From: JBGTKH01 sp041744735
GTDB lineage: Bacteria > Planctomycetota > Planctomycetia > Pirellulales > Pirellulaceae
Assembly: GCA_041744735.1 (NCBI GenBank)
Contig: JBGTKH010000155.1
Span: 1 to 24,113 of the forward strand
Direction: 5' to 3'
Length of the DNA stretch: 24,113 nt
A model generated the notes under the pieces. That model saw nothing but the letters and a program-made list of their open reading frames with translations. It was not told where the DNA came from and did not search any database. Position numbers and translations under genes: made by a program. Below, piece after piece: positions 18,601-22,900 of this stretch (position 1 is the stretch's first letter; each line of letters opens with the position of its first letter).

Positions 18601-19593
18601 ATCGTTAGCACCCGACAAGACGAGGCTGAAGGGGGTCACCGCCGGCCCGGCGATGTTCGTCGTCCCCAGTCCCACCGGGCGCGACGCGACCACCAGCGCC
18701 CGCGCGGCAGTGCTGGCGTTAATGGCGCTGACTAATTGTTGCGCGGTCGTGGGGTTGGCTGCGTTGCTATTCAACTCAACGTTGATCGTCCGACCCGTGA
18801 CACTGACCGTGGGACCACCGGGGCCGCCGAAATTGCGTTTGGTGAAGGCCAGCGAAATGCCGTTTTGCGCAACACCCGGTGTGGCCGCGGTAAACTGAAC
18901 CTGCGTGCTTGTGTTGAAATTCGACGATGCCTTGGCCGCGTTAGCGCCCGTCAGCACCAGCGTGGTGCCGGGGGGCGTTAGCGTGGTCACGTCAGTCGTA
19001 GGCGCACCGGAGGTCAGCGCGGCGGTAAACAGCGCACTGGCGGCTGGCGAATTATTGATGGCGGTGATCAGATCCTGGGCGGTGCTGGGCTTCGAGCTAT
19101 TCAACAGGGCCATGACCGTTTGTCCGCTGACGGTGATCGTTGGCGGGTTGAAGACCGGCGTGCCGCCCAATGCCGCTTTGTTGATGACTAACGACAGGCC
19201 GTTGCCCTGCTGGCCCGGCTGGGTGGCAGTGAGTGTAATCACGGCGGCGCCGTTGGTGCCCAAGTCCGACGTGATGGACGCTTTCTCGAACGTGTTGTCA
19301 AAGCCGCTGCGCGTCACGACGATCGAGCTCAGCGTCGTCGGATCGATCACTTGCCGGGGACTGAACTCGAATAGCAATTCGCTCGGCGCGCGGTTGCGGA
19401 CTTCACCGTTGATCAGGTTGTCCGTCGGCAAGCTATTGGGATGGATGACCACCAACTGCGGCCCCACCGCCAGCAGCGCGCGTTCCTCCAACGGCTCGAA
19501 ACGCAAGTGTCGAATTGCCTCCTGGCGGCGGCGTTCCTTCCGCGAAGAAGATAGAGACTTAGCACGACCCGATCGAGTTTTTCGCGTCAACAT
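3601..19593 (-). CDS. Giant modular surface/secreted protein: metzincin motif, beta-helices, Ig/cadherin-like array, type I dockerin
   Basis: A 5330-residue protein, one of the giant multidomain proteins typical of planctomycetes. Approximate layout by residue: basic N-terminus with FEPLEERALLA (32-42); Ig-like domain (48-515) interrupted by three 110-residue modules; PPC-like domain (600-750); matrixin-like protease region (800-980) with HEIGHVLGLGHS at 935-946; PPC domain interrupted by a fourth module (985-1200); right-handed beta-helix (1240-2190); PPC domains (2205-2350, 2415-2590); propeller-like region (2650-2900); EVQ-type repeats (2903-3233); jelly-roll-like region (3255-3530); short second beta-helix (3730-3920); Ig-like domain (3985-4115); Ig/cadherin-like array (4119-5075); type I dockerin (5088-5170); GEGE-containing tail. 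ATG at 19591-19593 has AGGGA seven bases upstream. It probably acts outside the cell in adhesion, proteolysis or matrix assembly, which is inference. Ends in TAG within the palindromic element. Confidence 0.93.
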   Translation of the reverse strand: MLTRKTRSGRAKSLSSSRKERRRQEAIRHLRFEPLEERALLAVGPQLVVIHPNSLPTDNLINGEVRNRAPSELLFEFSPRQVIDPTTLSSIVVTRSGFDNTFEKASITSDLGTNGAAVITLTATQPGQQGNGLSLVINKAALGGTPVFNPPTITVSGQTVMALLNSSKPSTAQDLITAINNSPAASALFTAALTSGAPTTDVTTLTPPGTTLVLTGANAAKASSNFNTSTQVQFTAATPGVAQNGISLAFTKRNFGGPGGPTVSVTGRTINVELNSNAANPTTAQQLVSAINASTAARALVVASRPVGLGTTNIAGPAVTPFSLVLSGANDIEIQPGYIGIDDNSNEVILRFAETLPDDVYRVEIRGANSRAVAATDFNTNSQVRVQFAAVRTGASQNGIQFNFTKANLGPAAGPVISVTGNVIDVTLNSNGVNPTTAQALVTALNSNTSTNVLIVASILSGNGLTNISNPIITINFSPLTLSGGFGAPVLNAAGDAFNNGVDQAIQFELDLGAQIVAAVPQPIARNGVLTQNRNQVVVYFNNDALNPASAQNPTFYQLIDTATNAILLPQTVVYDQASNKATLTFAADLADTIYQLRVGESAETNNLLATAVKLGSLFSSTNLSTNAYLGDDASSTSSQNFNDVDLYRFSIPGSTMDTVNITVTPTAETGAPMASLDAVLRLFDASGVEIGAATDAGLFGAPETKSSVVLNAGTYFVGVSSKGNAAYMPSDGSGTTFGNSTGSYRLAVNVANAVSANDDNSSFLTSTPLGSLGLAGQSVSAAVTPQAFLNLPAFPGGNDEPGHRHIPVEDHLNEFAAVLGTVADVSPAIPTISYNFQSSYGTVLGQPVLNAITANQKQRAREIFQIYSYYLGVQFQETANSGITVVTGDIRAVDPTLPPTGPAGIAGGSIAVMNALLNFGNSEYGGQWFNIAFHEIGHVLGLGHSYDLPSIQGNGISGEPIFPGDVDLVHGQRLYRPDSTDIDLYQFTLDEAGMFSAETLAERRTIGIGDNVLDSALTLYKETKASAVTDFNTRNLVQMTFTANQTLEAGNGIRLEFSTANLPSSTPTVMVNGRTIQIVLSVQSGAHTTAQDLLTAITNSVPASALITAQITDGIATTDIAAPPINYSPLILSGGGRNVISKNDDYFGKDSFIGLKLDPGTYFIGVSASGNTNYNPKVSDSGAGGKSQGIYNLSLRFTPDARSKLVDATGTAFDGDADGNPGGVFDFWFQGTNTTASTTLFVDKLAPNGGNGSLLTPFNRIDAALSAANAANALLPGSIKIVRIIGNGDVTASPLGVDAYLVGFDDLNNPLEDGGTFEVPRDVTVMIDAGAVLKMQSVIVDVGSSAQGINRSRGALQVLGTPGHNVFFTAYGNDVIGGDDDGLTDGANPGDFGGLVFRDDSDREAQGIFLNYVNQANISFGGGKVTVNSFEERFNPIHLVRARPTVSFNTITRSADAAMSADPNSFEDTLGRIGPDVHGNRVTDNTVNALFVRIRTNLGSPVDRLEVPARFDDTDIVHVLTENLFIVGAAGGPDISGPLLTSQRASQHARLAIDPGIIAKLEGSRIEVQIGGQLIAEGLPDQPIIFTTLRDSRFGAGGTFDTKAGSSSTFIKPGEWGGLLFNATSRGSIDYAFITGAGGGSPIEGGFDNFNAIEIHQAEVRLTNSRLENNGSGESTSTRNGRGSNADATIFVRGAQPVIVNNLLINNREDFDPASGQTTTNNSNAISINANALQARVVSDWGRSTGLVSAFKQFDANYGPLVKANILEQNGTNAMEVRGGEVTTETIWDDTDIVHVVRDEVRTLQHHTFSGVRLQSRSDESLVLKLEGANAGFTADGVPLDINDRIGGTVQVVGTPRFPVVMTALQDCSVGAGFGLDGLPQKDTLGTGACAPGAGGSSLLPTGPEVNNGLLIDNDVAQNIVGHFEITPSAGGRISQSGVTVQGVTQQFTNQDYVFSFANYVDPGSDGNGIDLGTTTITQVPTLVSPDLVRSAGTFAGPNGPIDWIAESFLQNGVATVFNRLTFSSASPFGNVRFVNYLDEDVQGISDDLLTTTGTPGQPDFRALTVDGPELIGFSQGGFYLPGPELVNASYDGWAADRFAQLQTAITGAGTLYTPAGNINTVNLPPGIHPVLGNVNGPADITTAFAWTLSPNATTATVTSFLELVAQGGQTITGGAAGDWRSIRLDRFSNDRNVRVVNEVELPRVGTLDQNRTPANAEFLGTLASGEKTGDDNQPLGFQVQGFINPSDSTDVDVYSFNARAGTEVWLDIDRTGSSLDTVLELIRANGVVEARSIDNNTLTSFAVNALPLVKDARLGGDFYTTNPRDAGMRVILPGTPGTTNTYYVRVRSNPLPVTPISDTDLDSGLTSGEYQLQIRLRQADEKPGSTIRNSDIRFAATAIEVLGLPGHSPLLGEAVETTAVHNTYATAQPLGNLLVSDRNTISVAGDISAADQVDWYQFTVDYDLIQSIGGVNAGGKSFATIFDIDYADGLARADTVISVFDDTGRLILVARDSNVEDDQPLPGQGINVDDLSRGTAGALDPYIGSVQLPAGSVPGGTSRTYYVAISSNQQLPQALDGTFVGTAINPRVRLEPLNTITRVVEDHIGVVGYQTGNMLLASAPVLPTTGPLIDITDEITLSANVVPFTFADVQLYVSSIGSLRSINPSTGGFNYTVGQLAGNDTQDITMRADGQLFSVESINNAGNTSGRLVEIDTGTAAETVIGNDNIPDFNANTMPIDFDELTSDFVDALAFTETQANQQLFYAVRGRHPNLPGAGPTSELFLANATSGAANANNSFRGEIYATTPGDLGITRGMAFVRGTLYGVSDQGDFYRISTGNGRATPIANFGRVFAGLARGPQNVADPNGVKGFYANLLFAITSSGELLSFDVSGTPQAVFNTTTVDEVQRVSVIGAPTAGSTFTLTFRDQFFNTATTAPISANAPASVSINEIQTITIGGGPTGGDFTLNFNGDTSQPIPYNAPAIVGIDEVQTLQIMGGPPTGGSFQLTFAGQQTMPIMFNATAATVQTELVALTNINPGDVSVTGGALPGGTQTITFGGQYSGVNVMQITVSNNSLVGGGTPVTATMNDGVPSVRQLLEAMPLINVGDVLVSGGPFPGSPISVQFVGQYAGDDAPNMTLVMNNLNMGATVSFAVTQQGTASIQSRLEQLALINVGDVIVTGGPLPGTPVSVQFTGQYAGINLPFMLVNNGGMGGGSMAFVTTIQNGTGGGGGAATSVFTGVPATGLAFSPLDFNLWHPTLRRSSDVGHGTNAAFDNSRDPTIASTFSAGSISASFTQNLGGASLYFGLEQFNQAQTFTNYIGYESFRGQLGVLTSLYQQDLTSNPNIGDNYNLPGGAFGRLVTNAFSLQGYSKTDKPTLYFNYFLETEDASGNKTTAMMRDSARVFMSIDGGLTYQLLTTNNSVKSSAAMPGDQELPAYVTPSRDAYLAAPNQAVQELFDNTNGWRQARVDLADFAGQPNLILRFDFNTSGRSKERTLPGDAFALGNPGNLQAQNNDFEGFYIDDIIVGFAERGEVVTAAPQDQRTHFALPTNPTFGAPMESLVGPYQLEVRRGTEAVISLLGEVGNPLSALLPDTLLLQQFDTNDRLAGGFTILAVDGALVSDTQTFTISDGIRVVTFEFDNDGMVTSPNIPVTFTAAPVPTTPQQMALNIQTAINQTARAAFPTFAVTAVVGSTSDRVDLVNAVDVAGGSSTIGITQYNRLGDSNLLREQGHLQIEANRIRDVSGIGILVDAGARDAGTNLPHAAPVRNLPTLNNARLAPGVKLFNNVIGGFGTAGIRFSGDPNTGTVPLASVPFGRIVNNTVYGGTTATGVGIQVTENASPTILNNIIANTVTGISVDATSSSTVVGVNLFQGNTNNGVTGSNAILLAQTDPLFVNPANGNFYLARGSRAIDSSLNTLADRPNIVAVKSPLGIPQSSIVAPNRDLFGQLRVDDPNQAPPPGLGTNIFIDRGGIERADFLAPSAALRLPPDNGPGDLDATPTRAVFNQPFLLTRFVVALLDAGIGIDDTVIVSTQFELLQNGVLLTQNVDYFFDYNDNTDEAIFTSSTGVWPLDTIFTIRLDNTPTAGIKDLAGNPIAPNQVNGTTSFTVVLTDGVNDPPVNLINGVSDFATQPQTTLEDTPVVFSAANGNQVVVTDSDAFLGTNGIQVTLTASNGRLTLSQITGLTFVDATGMPEVNPNNDGTNDALLRFRGSPADINAALDGLMFTPNPDFNGPTSVVIETNDLGEFTAPPAPAEMDVDTISITVNPVNDPPTLNAIGDLMIDEDAPQQTVNLSGISAGPSETQTLTVTASSNNTALISNPTVTYTSPDTTGTLLFTPVADQFGTAVITVTVMDNGGTANGGVDMSSRTFTVTVNPINDAPTLSAIANVTVNEDAPQQTVNLTGITAGPNETQMLTVTATSNNPALIPSPTVTYSSPAATGTLAFTPAANQSGMAVITVTIMDNGGTANGGVDTFMRTFTVTVDPVNDAPTLNAIANSMIDEDAPQQTVNLSGISAGPNETQILTVTASSSDTSLIPNPTVSYTSPNATGTLNFTPAADRFGTAVITVTVMDNGGTTNGGVDMTSRTFTVTVNPINDAPTIDAIADVMVDEDVPQQTVNLTGITAGPNETQVLTVTATSSNPALIPNPTITYTSPAANGTLAFTPAANQTGMAVITVTVTDNGGTANGGVNMITQSFTVTVDPVNDAPTLNAIANPAVNEDAPQQTINLSGISAGPNESQVLTVTASSNDTLLIPNPTVTYTSPNATGTLNFTPAADRFGTAVITVTVMDNGGTANGGVNTFSRTFTVTVNPVNDAPTLDPIATVTVSEDASPQTVDLTGITAGPNESQVLTVTASSNNPALIPNPTITYTSPAANGSLTFTPVANQTGTAVITVAISDNGGTANGGVSTITRTFTVNVNAVNDPPENRIDGATDFSTKPQNTVQGSSILFSTTNNNLLTISDVDVDEGTGQVQVTVTANNGTVTLGQTTGLTFVDAGGTPETNPNNDGTSDAVNRFRGTLAAVNAALAGMRFRSTASFTGDTTVVIATNDLGNFPAPAATTTSTIDVAVAPNPFPWQNPNTAFDNRFRFDVNKDGVVNRQDVIVLIGQFRNGVQYQGGQLPGGPQPLPVPPPGMPIFCVDVTGDNAITALDVFSLISFLRSLPGGSIMLPPPPSGEGEGEGEAAASSHRGSAEGEGTFTLTVASSTVQPMTAPGSSQAQVSPASSPISPLTSAFQLVAQVQPSPSLNAALPGQQPSLRAKAPTPAVLNIPAAETDASLFTELNFASPHLEDALADIASEIAETWQADAANELSESLLFALTGELE
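3667..3714 (-). other. C-terminal acidic helix of the giant protein
   Basis: LEDALADIASEIAETW lies about 20 residues before the stop. It has an amphipathic, acidic helix pattern and resembles the C-terminal segment WSEALETLVSQLAADVAMGW of the second dockerin protein. This is a candidate sorting or anchoring determinant; the function is inferred. Confidence 0.5.
4030..4070 (-). other. Post-dockerin PSGEGEGEGE motif
   Basis: Immediately after the dockerin and a proline run, the giant protein has PPPPSGEGEGEGEAAA, followed about 8 residues later by a second AEGEG. The second dockerin protein has SGEGEG and then AEGE at the equivalent place. Confidence 0.75.
4095..4320 (-). other. Type I dockerin module of the giant protein
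   Basis: Two EF-hand-like calcium loops with following helices: DVNKDGVVNRQDVIVLIGQF, and DVTGDNAITALDVFSLISFL about 54 residues later. Type I dockerins bind cohesin modules in clostridial cellulosomes. In planctomycetes they are widespread at the C-termini of large secreted proteins, and the partner is generally unclear. A proline/glycine-rich linker separates the two halves. Confidence 0.88.
4368..4815 (-). repeat. Bracketing Ig/cadherin-like domain, copy 2
   Basis: About 149 residues beginning NDPPENRIDGATDF. It shares TGLTFVDA, NPNNDGT, RFRG and VVIATNDLG with the domain on the other side of the 327-base array. The two therefore look like a former tandem pair with the array between them. 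Confidence 0.75.
4816..6777 (-). repeat. Six tandem 327-base repeats (109 residues each), Ig/cadherin-like
   Basis: Copies start (minus strand) at 6777, 6450, 6123, 5796, 5469 and 5142, and the next domain starts at 4815, so every period is exactly 327 bases. Each copy begins NDxPT and contains QTV(N/D)L(S/T)GI, LTVTA, DNGG and FTV. Copies 1, 3 and 5 share LSGIS and AD(Q/R)FGTA. Copies 2, 4 and 6 share LTGIT, NPAL and ANQ(S/T)G. The real repeat unit is therefore a 654-base dimer present three times. Such domains are usually extracellular stalks, often calcium-stabilised. There is no spacer or terminator structure of a CRISPR kind. Confidence 0.95.
6778..7239 (-). repeat. Bracketing Ig/cadherin-like domain, copy 1
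   Basis: About 154 residues beginning NDPPVNLINGVSDF and containing TGLTFVDATG, NPNNDGTNDA, RFRG and VVIETNDLG. It is clearly homologous to the domain at 4368-4815 and more distant from the six repeats between them. Confidence 0.75.
9895..10887 (-). repeat. Block of EVQ / GDV-type beta repeats in the giant protein
   Basis: About 330 residues with degenerate repeats of two kinds. The first are (D/N)E(V/I)Q-starting units such as INEIQTITIGGGPTGG and IDEVQTLQIMGGPPTGG. The second are GDV units such as INVGDVLVSGGPFPG and INVGDVIVTGGPLPG, each followed by a GQY(A/S)G motif. They interrupt the path from the propeller-like region (ending GTPQAVF) to the conserved GLAFSPLDFNLWHPT. Repeats of this style are known in many secreted bacterial proteins; their function is unknown. 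Confidence 0.8.
14203..14226 (-). repeat. 24-base direct repeat, copy A (encodes DDTDIVHV)
   Basis: Identical on the plus strand to 15034-15057. Both copies encode DDTDIVHV in the beta-helix region of the giant protein. This is a repeated structural motif about 277 residues apart. Confidence 0.85.
15034..15057 (-). repeat. 24-base direct repeat, copy B (encodes DDTDIVHV)
   Basis: Identical to copy A at 14203-14226, although the surrounding codons differ. This suggests either recent conversion or strong constraint on this peptide. Confidence 0.85.
16186..16521 (-). repeat. Inserted 112-residue module M4 (inside a PPC domain)
   Basis: Residues about 1025-1136, starting AVTDFNTRNLVQMTFTA and ending NYSPLILSGG. 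It separates LDSALTLYKE from GRNVISKNDDYFGKDSFIG, two pieces that together form one PPC domain. It is homologous to modules M1-M3. Confidence 0.8.
16759..16791 (-). other. Zinc-binding motif HEIGHVLGLGH (matrixin-like metzincin)
   Basis: Residues 935-945 of the giant protein fit the metzincin consensus HExxHxxGxxH: three zinc-ligand His and a catalytic Glu. The upstream part (AREIFQIYSYYLGVQFQET) resembles the active-site-side fold of matrixins. The next Met in the protein is about 50 residues later, in AGMFSAET, which belongs to the next domain, so a canonical Met-turn is not evident. Confidence 0.85.
18139..18480 (-). repeat. Inserted 114-residue module M3 (inside the N-terminal Ig-like domain)
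   Basis: Residues about 372-485, starting AVAATDFNTNSQVRVQFAA and ending NFSPLTLSGG. It lies between PDDVYRVEIRGANS and GAPVLNAAGDAF, which otherwise read as one continuous Ig-like domain. Confidence 0.8.
18604..18939 (-). repeat. Inserted 112-residue module M2
   Basis: Residues about 219-330, with SSNFNTSTQVQFTAATPG at the start, NPTTAQQLVSAINAST in the middle and FSLVLSGAN at the end. It directly follows M1 and precedes the conserved IEIQPGYIGIDD. Confidence 0.8.
18940..19284 (-). repeat. Inserted 115-residue module M1
   Basis: Residues about 104-218, with KASITSDLGTNGAAVITLTA at the start, STAQDLITAINNSPAASAL in the middle and TTLVLTGAN at the end. It is the most diverged of the four related modules and is tandem with M2. 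Confidence 0.75.
19465..19503 (-). other. Planctomycete extracellular N-terminal motif (PF07595-like)
   Basis: RFEPLEERALLAV at residues 31-43 follows a 30-residue strongly basic region. This motif marks many exported planctomycete proteins. There is no ordinary hydrophobic signal peptide before or right after it. Confidence 0.85.
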
Positions 19594-19600
19594 GAACCGA

Positions 19601-19605
19601 TCCCT
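19601..19605 (-). promoter_or_regulatory. Ribosome binding site of the giant gene
   Basis: On the minus strand AGGGA lies seven bases before the ATG. This supports the start that places the basic region and FEPLEERALLA at residues 1-42. Confidence 0.6.
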
Positions 19606-19772
19606 AGGTTAATTGCCGCCACAAAGGGCTACGCCCCAAGGCGAGAAGTTGCGGCACGACTATTGAACACCAAATGCAAACCGCGGTGGCAGGCCCTGAC
19701 CGGCAAAATCGGTTTTACCATCGAACGGGCCGCCTCCACCCACAAGTTGTTCCGGTTACGGGGGATTCGTCG

Positions 19773-19800
19773 ATTATAATTACGCAGATTCTGCCTGCAA
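19773..19800 (-). promoter_or_regulatory. Candidate promoter of the giant gene
   Basis: On the minus strand TATAAT (19773-19778) is preceded by TTGCAG (19795-19800) with a 16-base gap. The -10 is a perfect sigma-70-type match; the -35 agrees at three of six positions. It would give a leader of about 170 bases. Planctomycete promoter rules are poorly known, so this is tentative. Confidence 0.3.
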
Positions 19801-19837
19801 CAATCGAATCCGAATTTGCCTGGATCTGCCAGCTAGA

Positions 19838-19869
19838 CAATCGCTATTCCGCCCGCCGAATGCCGATTG
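19838..19869. other. 32-base imperfect inverted repeat
   Basis: CAATCGCTATTCCGC and its partner GCCGAATGCCGATTG pair at 12 of 15 positions around two bases. It lies 100-135 bases after the stop of the second dockerin gene and 60-95 bases upstream of the candidate -10. It lacks a T-tract. It could be an operator or a weak terminator. Confidence 0.4.
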
Positions 19870-19972
19870 TCCCGGCTGGCTCGCTGAAAATGATGCAAGC
19901 GCACTCCCAGTCGGCCTTAGACGGCATACAGGGGTTAAAAGTTCCAGAGCGCCCATAGATCGTTACTGGAGG

Positions 19973-22900
19973 CTAAGAACGTGCATCGTCCGGCGAGCGC
20001 AGCCAGCCCATTGCTACATCGGCGGCGAGCTGTGACACCAACGTTTCCAGCGCCTCCGACCAAATCTCGGGTCCGGCTGACAGCGTTTGCCGTGACGAGG
20101 GAAGTTTGACTGCTCTGCGGGGAGACGGGGCCTCAAAAGCGGCGGGCAAAGGTTGGTGGCCACTGGCGGATGTGGTTCGCTGGGTCCGGTCACTTGCCAA
20201 GACATCGTGCTGCCCTGACGCGACCGATTCACGAGTGGCAGAATGGCTGAACGGCGCTTGCGTGTCCGGCACGAGGAGCGAAAACAGCTTCGCTGGAAAT
20301 TCCCCTTCCGCTTGGCTGGTTGGCGCGCTGAGACCGGCAGCCAACGGCCGCCCTTCGCCCTCGCCAGACCCGGGTCCGTTCAAGGTGATCTGGCCGCGTA
20401 GAAAGGCGATGACAAAAAACACGTCGATTGGATCGGCTGCATTGTTGCCACTCACGTCGATAAATAGCGGAGGCGGCGAGGCCGGCGGCAGCGGCAGCAC
20501 TCGGCGGCCGTTGTTCCGCAGGTCGCTGATCAGAATGAAGGCATCCAGGTTTTGCACCACGCCGTCGCCATCCACGTCAAATTGAATGCGCGGATTCTGC
20601 GACGGCGCGAACAAGTCGGCCAACGCCCGTTGGATTTGCGGGTGGGCCATGAACAACCGGGGAACAAAGTTGTCGGCCAGGTAATTGTCGATCATCACCA
20701 GCATCGGACCGTGGTCGATCGCAAAGCCGTTGAACTGTACCCACGGACCTGAGCGGCGGAGAATCTTCGGATCAGCCGGGTCGGTGAATCCTGTCTGGGC
20801 ATCCGCCACGTCCAGATTAAACGCGTCGGCCATGCCAATTCGCGGATGCAGTAATCCCAGACGTTGACTCTCCCACAACGCGTCCAGCGTTTCTCCCGGC
20901 GCTTGAAGAATGGAACTGGCAGCACCATAAACCGTCGCCGTGCCAACCGCCAACGGCCGTTCGTAGCCGACGGTCACCACGTCGATCTCGATACCAAAAC
21001 CATCGCCTCCCGTTACCGAAACAGTGATCGTGTGGACGCCCGGTGACAGTTGTGCGCTGAGGATGTCGCCAGAGCTGTCGAAGATGTTCCAGCCGGCGCC
21101 GTTATCACCGGTGTCTCGCGCCGTAAACTGCACCGGCTGGCCGCCGTCGATGCTCACGTGCACAGTCTCGCCGGACAGATTGTTGTCGTTGTCGTTGCTG
21201 TAACGCAGGCTGACAAAGTACAAGCCGTCGATAAAATTCTCAAACGAAAAGGTGCGTGATTGCATGTCCTGCAGGAGGATCGTCTTTCCGCCGAGCGCGT
21301 TGCCGCGGAGCATTTCCTGGCCATCGCCGGCCGCGTCGGGACCCTCCGCTTGAATCAATACCGCACCGCTCCTGCCGCCCATGCCGAGCGCCGCATTCGG
21401 CGCTCCCTCGGCAAAGTACAGATCATACGGGCCTTCCGCTGCCGACAGTCCCCAGCGGTTGCTTCCGCCGCCGTTACGCCACGTCGCGGCGTCGTTTGGA
21501 TTTTGCATTGCGAAGTCCCGCGTCGCGAAGATGGCGCTCTGCGTGTTGTCAAAGAAATTGACCGGCAGCGGATGCTTGTCGCGGCCGAGTCTCAGCGTAT
21601 CGAGCCAGACGCTGCCGAACTGGTACGTGAACAGCGAGCCAGGAAAAGTTTTCGTGAACGGCATCCCCTGACGTTGAATGTCGTCCCAGACCTGTTTGTC
21701 GAGCCGATGCGACTCGTTGGGAGAACCCATGGCCAACAGCGCGACCAGCAGTGCTTCGTCGGTGTAAAAATCCAACGTCGCGGCCCGCTCCTGGCCTTCG
21801 ACGATCTTGCTGGAATACTGTCCCAGCCCGGCTGCATCGGCAATCTTGAATCGCCCAAACTGGCCCGTGTCGTCGTCGCGGTTCTCATTCGGTTTCCAAC
21901 CCAGATAGAATTGCTGACGCGAAATGTTGGGATCAACGAGGTCGGGCACGTCGGCCAGCATGAAGGGCCAATTGACGCGGCCGTAGATTTGATCGGCGAG
22001 TTGGCGGATCTGAGCTTCCTGCGGCGAGGCGCCGTCAAAATACTGGGCGGCAGTAACAACGCCGGCAATCGCCAAGGCGGTGTCGATGGTGCTCAATTCG
22101 ACGGTGTTCAGCGACTCGTTGACGTCCTCCGTCTTGCTGAAATCAAAGTTTTGTTTCCGCCGACCGTCGATGCCCAGGAAATGATAGAAGAAACCTTCAT
22201 GGCCCGTGTTGCCTACTGCGCCGGAACCTTGATTTTGATCCAGCACATTCAAAATGTTCAGCACTCGCTGAGCGGCGTTGGCGCGGTCTAAATAGTTTCG
22301 CTCGGCGTCGATCACATACGACGTCAATTGGAAACCGGCGCCGCCGGCCGTCATCAGATCGGCAAACGTCGAACGATCCTGAATGATGCCGCCCGTCCGC
22401 GGATCGGTCGAGGCGAAATCGACAAAGTACCGCGAGCTTGCCTCGCGCACGTAATCCAAGTACGCATCCTGGTAGAAGTGCACGAGCGAACCGTCGTCCG
22501 GGTTTTCGACCTTGGCCAAGTCCGGATACATGCCGTCGTCATCGACCAGCACGAGGTTATCGATCAAGAACCCGCCGGTGTCCGGATTCGGCGGCATGAT
22601 CTCCTGACCGCCGCCGGTGAACAATTGCTTTTCGACGATCAATGACAGGACGCTCACTCGGCGCCAATCGAAGTTGGACGGGTCCCCCTGGCCGGATATC
22701 GAGTCGGCAAATGCAGCACGCGGCAGCGTGACGGTGCTCCACGCGGTGTCGTCGACGTTGACGCGCGTAAAAATGTCGACGGCGTTCCCCGCGGCCGGTT
22801 CGTCTTTCAATTCCACCTTTAACTGGAACGGCGCGCTGCCGTCCTGAAGTCGCACGTCGAACTGAATGGCTTCAATGTCACGATCGGCAAACGTGCCGAA

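Larger units (their letters stand above)
19594..19972. other. Intergenic region between the two dockerin genes
   Basis: 379 bases with no convincing gene. They contain the leader of the giant gene, a candidate promoter near 19773-19800, a near-palindrome AAAATCGGTTTT (19705-19716), and a 32-base inverted repeat (19838-19869). A plus-strand open frame at 19674-19958 has no ribosome binding site or recognisable similarity. Confidence 0.6.

Noticed and set aside
19674..19958. 94-residue plus-strand frame in the intergenic region
   Set aside because: No ribosome binding site, no recognisable motif, and it lies over the likely promoter of the giant gene.
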